From positions 310,001 to 374,000 of the forward strand of contig UQFO01000001.1 of the NCBI GenBank assembly GCA_900540275.1: a stretch of DNA of 64,000 bases, written 5' to 3'. Both the position numbers and the translations under genes were made by a program. Below the pieces are notes generated by a model. That model saw nothing but the letters and a program-made list of their open reading frames with translations, made no database searches and had not been told where the DNA came from. Of the stretch, positions 60,561 to 64,000 are shown in pieces. The stretch's first letter is position 1; each line of letters starts with the position of its first letter. The stretch is from an uncultured Oscillospiraceae bacterium. GTDB lineage: Bacteria; Bacillota; Clostridia; Oscillospirales; Acutalibacteraceae.

Positions 60561-61568
60561 TTATTTCAGCCCTTCGTAAACGGCAACCGCGCAGGCGACC
60601 GTCGCGCCGACCATGGGGTTATTGCCCATGCCAATCAGGCCCATCATTTCCACGTGGGCCGGCACGGAAGAGGAACCCGCAAACTGCGCGTCGCCGTGCA
60701 TGCGGCCCATTGAGTCGGTCAGTCCGTAAGACGCGGGGCCCGCGCCCATGTTATCGGGATGGAGCGTACGGCCTGTGCCGCCGCCGCTGGCGACAGAGAA
60801 GTACTTCTTGCCGTTTTCCTGCGCCCATTTCTTATATGTGCCGGCAACAAGATGCTGGAAGCGCGTCGGGTTGGTCGAGTTGCCCGTGATGGAAACGTCT
60901 ACACCTTCGTGTGCCATGATTTCTACGCCCTCACGGACGTCGTTGGCCCCGTAGCACTTTACCGCAGCCCTCTCGCCGTCGGAGAACGCTTTTTCTTCCA
61001 CGATTTTGAGCTCGCCGGTGAAATAATCGTAGTCAGTCTTCACATAAGTAAAGCCGTTGATTCTTGAAATAATGTAGGCGGCATCCTTGCCAAGGCCGTT
61101 TAAGATAACGCGAAGCGGCTCTTTCCTTGCTTTGTTCGCCGTCCTTGCAATGCCGATAGCGCCTTCGGCGGCGGCAAAGCTTTCGTGTCCCGCGAGGAAC
61201 GCAAAGCACTTTGTCTCGTCCCTCAGGAGCATTGCGCCAAGGTTTCCGTGGCCGAGCCCAACGTTTCTCTGCTCCGCAACGGAACCGGGAATGCAGAATG
61301 CCTCAAGGCCGATACCAATGGCTTCCGCCGCCTCCGCAGCATTCTTTGCGCCCTTTTTGATTGCAACCGCGCAGCCGAGCGTATACGCCCAGGACGCGTT
61401 TTCAAACGCGATGGGCTGAACGCCCTTCACGATTTTGTCGGGATCAAAGCCTTTGCTCAGGCAGAGTTCCCTGGCCTCTTCAAGACTTGCAATACCAAAT
61501 TCGGCAAGGCACTTCTCAATTTTAGCCATTCTTCTTTCTTTACCTTCAAAATTCACGTTGTTAGCCAT
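60561..61568 (-). CDS. GGGtGRT protein
   Basis: A 335-residue protein of the family named for its ASGGGTGRTLHPDNMG motif, which is visible here, together with GAGPASYGLTDSMGRMHGDA and VEMMGLIGMGNNPMVGATV. The function is unknown. Its partner upstream is an iron-sulfur scaffold-like protein, a pairing that recurs in anaerobic Firmicutes, pointing to metal-cluster handling. GGGAGGAAC precedes ATG 61568, and the gene is 21 nt downstream of the scaffold gene. Confidence 0.88.
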   Translation of the reverse strand: MANNVNFEGKERRMAKIEKCLAEFGIASLEEARELCLSKGFDPDKIVKGVQPIAFENASWAYTLGCAVAIKKGAKNAAEAAEAIGIGLEAFCIPGSVAEQRNVGLGHGNLGAMLLRDETKCFAFLAGHESFAAAEGAIGIARTANKARKEPLRVILNGLGKDAAYIISRINGFTYVKTDYDYFTGELKIVEEKAFSDGERAAVKCYGANDVREGVEIMAHEGVDVSITGNSTNPTRFQHLVAGTYKKWAQENGKKYFSVASGGGTGRTLHPDNMGAGPASYGLTDSMGRMHGDAQFAGSSSVPAHVEMMGLIGMGNNPMVGATVACAVAVYEGLK

Positions 61569-61589
61569 AAATGAAGTTCCTCCCTTGCC

Positions 61590-62282
61590 TTATTCTTCAC
61601 GGGGGTCAATATATTTGGCCGCACCGTCGAAGCGGCCGTACTGACCGATGTTGTTTTTATATGCCTCATCCGGGCTTGCGCCGTGGCGGATGTCTTCGAG
61701 CATTTTGCCGAGCTTGACAAACTGGTAGCCGATGACCTCGTCGTTCTCATCGAGTGCAGTTTTAAGGACGTAGCCCTCTGCCATCTCCATGAAACGGACG
61801 CCCTTAGCCTTTGTACTGAACATTGTTCCAACCTGGGAACGCAGGCCCTTACCGAGATCCTCAAGCCCTGCGCCGATGGGCAGGCCTCCCTCGGAGAACG
61901 CCGTCTGGCTTCTGCCGTAGGCGAGCTGCAAAAACAGGTTTTTCATCGCAACGTTGATTGCGTCGCAGACAAGGTCTGTGTTGAGGCATTCGAGCAGTGT
62001 TTTCCCGGGCAGGATTTCCGCCGCCATCGCCGCGGAATGCGTCATGCCGGAGCAGCCGATTGTCTCGACGAGCGCCTCTTCCACAATACCGTCCTTTACA
62101 TTGAGCGTAAGCTTGCAGGCGCCCTGCTGCGGCGCACACCAGCCGATGCCGTGTGAAAGGCCGGAAATGTCTTTGATGTCATAGGATTTCACCCATTTTC
62201 CTTCCTCGGGAATGGGCGCGGGTCCATGGTGCGGGCCCTTAGCTACAGTACACATATTTTCCACTTCATGGGAATAATTCAT
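61590..62282 (-). CDS. NifU/IscU-like iron-sulfur scaffold protein
   Basis: A 230-residue protein with a region like NifU N-terminal scaffolds: conserved cysteines in IGWCAPQQGACKLTL and ETIGCSGMTHSAAMA, which can hold a transient Fe-S cluster. It is longer than IscU (about 130 residues), with an extra C-terminal half (FMEMAEGYVLKTALDENDEV). ATG 62282 follows AAGGAGTACCC; the upstream extension has no site. It heads the operon with the GGGtGRT gene. Confidence 0.85.
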   Translation of the reverse strand: MNYSHEVENMCTVAKGPHHGPAPIPEEGKWVKSYDIKDISGLSHGIGWCAPQQGACKLTLNVKDGIVEEALVETIGCSGMTHSAAMAAEILPGKTLLECLNTDLVCDAINVAMKNLFLQLAYGRSQTAFSEGGLPIGAGLEDLGKGLRSQVGTMFSTKAKGVRFMEMAEGYVLKTALDENDEVIGYQFVKLGKMLEDIRHGASPDEAYKNNIGQYGRFDGAAKYIDPREE

Positions 62283-62445
62283 AAGGGTACTCCTTTCGCA
62301 TTGGTATAGGTATGGCAGATTTGCGGGATAATAAAACATCTTATGCAGACCTGCGTTGTACAATTCTTAATTATAAGCGCTTTACGCCTGCCTTGCAAGG
62401 GATTTCAAGCAGAATTCAAAAATTTTTGATAATTTTTTGTCAAAT

Positions 62446-62480
62446 AAAGGCGGTGCATCCCAATGGGTGCGCCGCCTTTT
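62446..62480 (-). terminator. Rho-independent terminator of the DUF4097 operon
   Basis: Stem AAAGGCGGTGCATCCC/GGGTGCGCCGCCTTT (one mismatch) with a 3-nt loop and minus-strand T-rich tail. Confidence 0.8.
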
Positions 62481-62486
62481 CAAAAG

Positions 62487-63464
62487 CTATTGTTTTTTCA
62501 TAATATGTCCGTCGCCGCTTACCGTGTTCATTTTAATTTTCGCGGCGCCGTTATTATAGATAGAATCGTCTCCCTGGTTTACTATGGGGAAATCACAGCG
62601 GAGCTTACCCGAAATTGAAGAGAAATTCGCGGTGAATCCCTCTCCTTCCGGAATAGTCAGGGAAACGTCCCCGCTGGTCGTACTCATTTCTACCTGCTGC
62701 GGGAAGGTATCGGACTCCACCTCCAGCTCGCCTGAAACGCTGCCGCCCGTAAAATATTTCATGCCCTTTACGTTAGCGCGGACTTCTCCGCTGGTAGTGT
62801 TCGCCTTTATTTCCGTAAACCTGCCGAACAAGTTAATTTCTCCCGAAGTACTGGAGGCTTCCGCCTTTTCCACAGCTACGCCTTCAGTTTGAAGGTCGCC
62901 AGAGGTCGATTCCAGCCTCAGCTCGGTAAAATTACACTGCGTTGCGTCTGCTTCGCCAGTAACGGTATGAAGCTTTGCCTTCTGCGCTGTCATCCCCTTC
63001 ACGGTAATATCGGCGGACGTACTGTCGACAGTAAGACCAGAAAGTTTTTCCGCCAGCTCCTGCGGCACCTTGACTGCCAGCCGTTTACTCGGAACGTTCC
63101 AGGAAATTACGCTTTTGACATATCTTATCTTGAGTGTCGAGCCGCTTATCTCGTAAGCAAGCTTATATTGATCCTCAAGCTCCTTGCGGGCACTTTCCTC
63201 AAAAGATATTTTATCGCCGGTGTAAGGCTCAATCTCGGTACTGCCCACCGTCCAATTGATTTCTATCGTATCGACATTCGCAGCATCGACCTCATATTTC
63301 CCCATTACCGAGTACTCCCCGGTACCGAAATCTATAATATTGATGCCGAATCCCTTAAACCATCCTCCGGTCAGGCCCGATACCAAAATTCCAATCAATA
63401 AAAGCGCTACGACGCTCCAGCAGACAATCGCAACAACCGTCCCTGTTTTCACCCCGTTTTTCAT
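62487..63464 (-). CDS. DUF4097 (beta-helix, adhesin-like) membrane-anchored protein
   Basis: A 325-residue protein with an N-terminal membrane helix (TVVAIVCWSVVALLLIGILV) and a repetitive region of short beta-strand turns (LESTSGDLQTEG, ASSTSGEINLFG, ANTTSGEVRANV, MSTTSGDVSLTI). This 'TSGD/E' pattern is the signature of DUF4097. Such genes commonly follow permease-prefix proteins and PadR regulators and may take part in envelope stress responses. The exact role is unknown. AACGGAGGAGACGAC precedes the ATG. Confidence 0.87.
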   Translation of the reverse strand: MKNGVKTGTVVAIVCWSVVALLLIGILVSGLTGGWFKGFGINIIDFGTGEYSVMGKYEVDAANVDTIEINWTVGSTEIEPYTGDKISFEESARKELEDQYKLAYEISGSTLKIRYVKSVISWNVPSKRLAVKVPQELAEKLSGLTVDSTSADITVKGMTAQKAKLHTVTGEADATQCNFTELRLESTSGDLQTEGVAVEKAEASSTSGEINLFGRFTEIKANTTSGEVRANVKGMKYFTGGSVSGELEVESDTFPQQVEMSTTSGDVSLTIPEGEGFTANFSSISGKLRCDFPIVNQGDDSIYNNGAAKIKMNTVSGDGHIMKKQ

Positions 63465-63477
63465 GTCGTCTCCTCCG

Positions 63478-63594
63478 TTAATTCTTTTTCAGGTTAAAGC
63501 ACAGGCTGATAATCTGTGCAGCCGCCATCAAAAACGCCGCGGCACTCCAGCAGGCGATTGCAGCAACCGTCCCTGTTTTTTCCCTACTTTTCAT
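63478..63594 (-). CDS. 38-residue membrane microprotein, chimeric paralogue of its neighbours
   Basis: A short ORF with an excellent ribosome site (ACGGAGGAAGCTAT) and one membrane helix. Its N-terminus (EKTGTVAAIACWSAAA) closely matches that of the downstream DUF4097 protein (VKTGTVVAIVCWSVVA), and its C-terminus (AQIISLCFNLKKN) matches the end of the upstream membrane protein (TQIISLCFNLKKK). It looks like the outcome of an internal deletion or tandem duplication that joined two gene ends. It stops 14 nt before the DUF4097 start. Confidence 0.65.
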   Translation of the reverse strand: MKSREKTGTVAAIACWSAAAFLMAAAQIISLCFNLKKN

Positions 63595-63607
63595 ATAGCT
63601 TCCTCCG

Positions 63608-64000
63608 TTATTTCTTCTTTAGGTTAAAGCATAAGCTGATAATCTGTGTTACCGCTACTGCAACTAGAAAAATCAGCCACGTAATATGCCACGCGCTCGT
63701 AAAGAAGCTGATGACAAGGTACAGCATAACCGTAATGCTCCAAAGCGCCCCGTTAATAGATTTCAGCACGCCGTTGTCATGCTGCTTTACAGACTGCCAT
63801 TCCTTGAAATCCTCTACCATCGTCGCGTTCATTTTAACGTATTTCGGTTTTGTCATGGAATTGAAAATAAGCAGGCCCGTCGCTGCGGCAATCATTACGA
63901 ACATCAGGATAGGCCCAAGCATCATGCCCTCGATTGAAGCGCTGCTTGTACTGAAAATAATGGGCGGGATGACGCACAGGATGTAGAGCATAACCGCAAC
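63608..64000 (-). CDS. Membrane protein of the DUF4097 operon, 5' end outside window
   Basis: A partial coding region of at least 130 codons continuing past the window edge without a stop. Four hydrophobic helices are visible (PILMFVMIAAATGLLIF, ALWSITVMLYLVISFF, WLIFLVAVAVTQIISLCF and one at the start). It resembles the permease-prefix/DUF1700-like proteins found next to DUF4097 genes, but this is judged from context. The true start lies beyond base 64000. Confidence 0.6.
   Translation of the reverse strand, partial: VAVMLYILCVIPPIIFSTSSASIEGMMLGPILMFVMIAAATGLLIFNSMTKPKYVKMNATMVEDFKEWQSVKQHDNGVLKSINGALWSITVMLYLVISFFTSAWHITWLIFLVAVAVTQIISLCFNLKKK

Noticed and set aside
1..64000. Search for tRNA, rRNA and transposase genes
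   Set aside because: No cloverleaf with a GGTTCRANTCC-type T arm, no rRNA core sequence and no DDE or serine/tyrosine recombinase motif was recognised by eye; a tRNAscan/ISfinder run would be decisive.

Overview
The window looks like chromosomal DNA of an anaerobic, spore-forming Clostridia-type Firmicute, probably a Ruminococcaceae/Oscillospiraceae-like starch degrader. The evidence is: strong AGGAGG ribosome sites; AT-rich sigma-A promoters around moderately GC-rich genes; the sporulation pair spoIIGA-sigE; a V-type ATPase instead of F-type genes; split transketolase subunits; ECF-type vitamin transporters; and secreted amylases carrying dockerin and starch-binding CBM26 modules. Dockerin-bearing amylases are known from the Ruminococcus bromii 'amylosome'. 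Species cannot be fixed from sequence reading alone.

Layout. 1-0.5 kb: end of a histidine operon (hisI fragment, hisE). 0.5-8 kb: two large paralogous secreted GH13 amylases with dockerin and starch-binding modules. 8-14 kb: an HPr-like protein without the catalytic His, mtaB, a GHL10 membrane-anchored protein, DUF1294, an RluA pseudouridine synthase, ilvE and an orphan CheY-like receiver. 14-18 kb: an AT-richer alpha/beta hydrolase, a PUA/ASCH-like plus DUF5131 pair, and hisH-hisF. 18-26 kb: rpiR regulator, flavoprotein, cmk, plsC, a 932-residue MORN protein, mscS and a GNAT-pyrophosphatase-like fusion. 26-28.5 kb: a lipoprotein, sigE, spoIIGA and a 29-aa DUF3789 protein. 28.5-37.3 kb: nine-gene V-ATPase operon (H-I-K-E-C-F-A-B-D) whose K subunit keeps the sodium-binding residues.

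37.35-39.0 kb: an unusual island. Two unrecognised overlapping ORFs and a broken XRE regulator lie between two long inverted arms (about 310 and 350 nt) that share an outer tag, the same series of hairpins and a well-conserved core of about 122 nt. This is the best candidate here for an undescribed element.

39-47 kb: ABC-F protein, acetyltransferase, transketolase subunits, and a vitamin group (coaX, VOC protein, ECF S component, birA). 47-50.4 kb: a small dockerin protein and a third dockerin amylase. 50.4-50.9 kb: an orphan two-spacer CRISPR mini-array with type I-C-like repeats. 51-56.3 kb: Na/Pi transporter, a second ECF S component, a P2-type ATPase. 56.6-59 kb: a dockerin protein with a possible Cys-His-Asp centre, and a stand-alone tandem CBM26 protein flanked by a 14-nt inverted repeat. 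59-64 kb: an unknown anchored protein, an FMN reductase, the GGGtGRT/NifU-like pair, and a DUF4097 membrane operon cut by the window end.

Working together: five secreted proteins with dockerins or starch-binding modules, at three loci, each with its own promoter, look like parts of a cell-bound starch-degrading apparatus. No cohesin or scaffoldin gene is visible, so their docking partner must lie elsewhere. I recognised no rRNA or tRNA gene.
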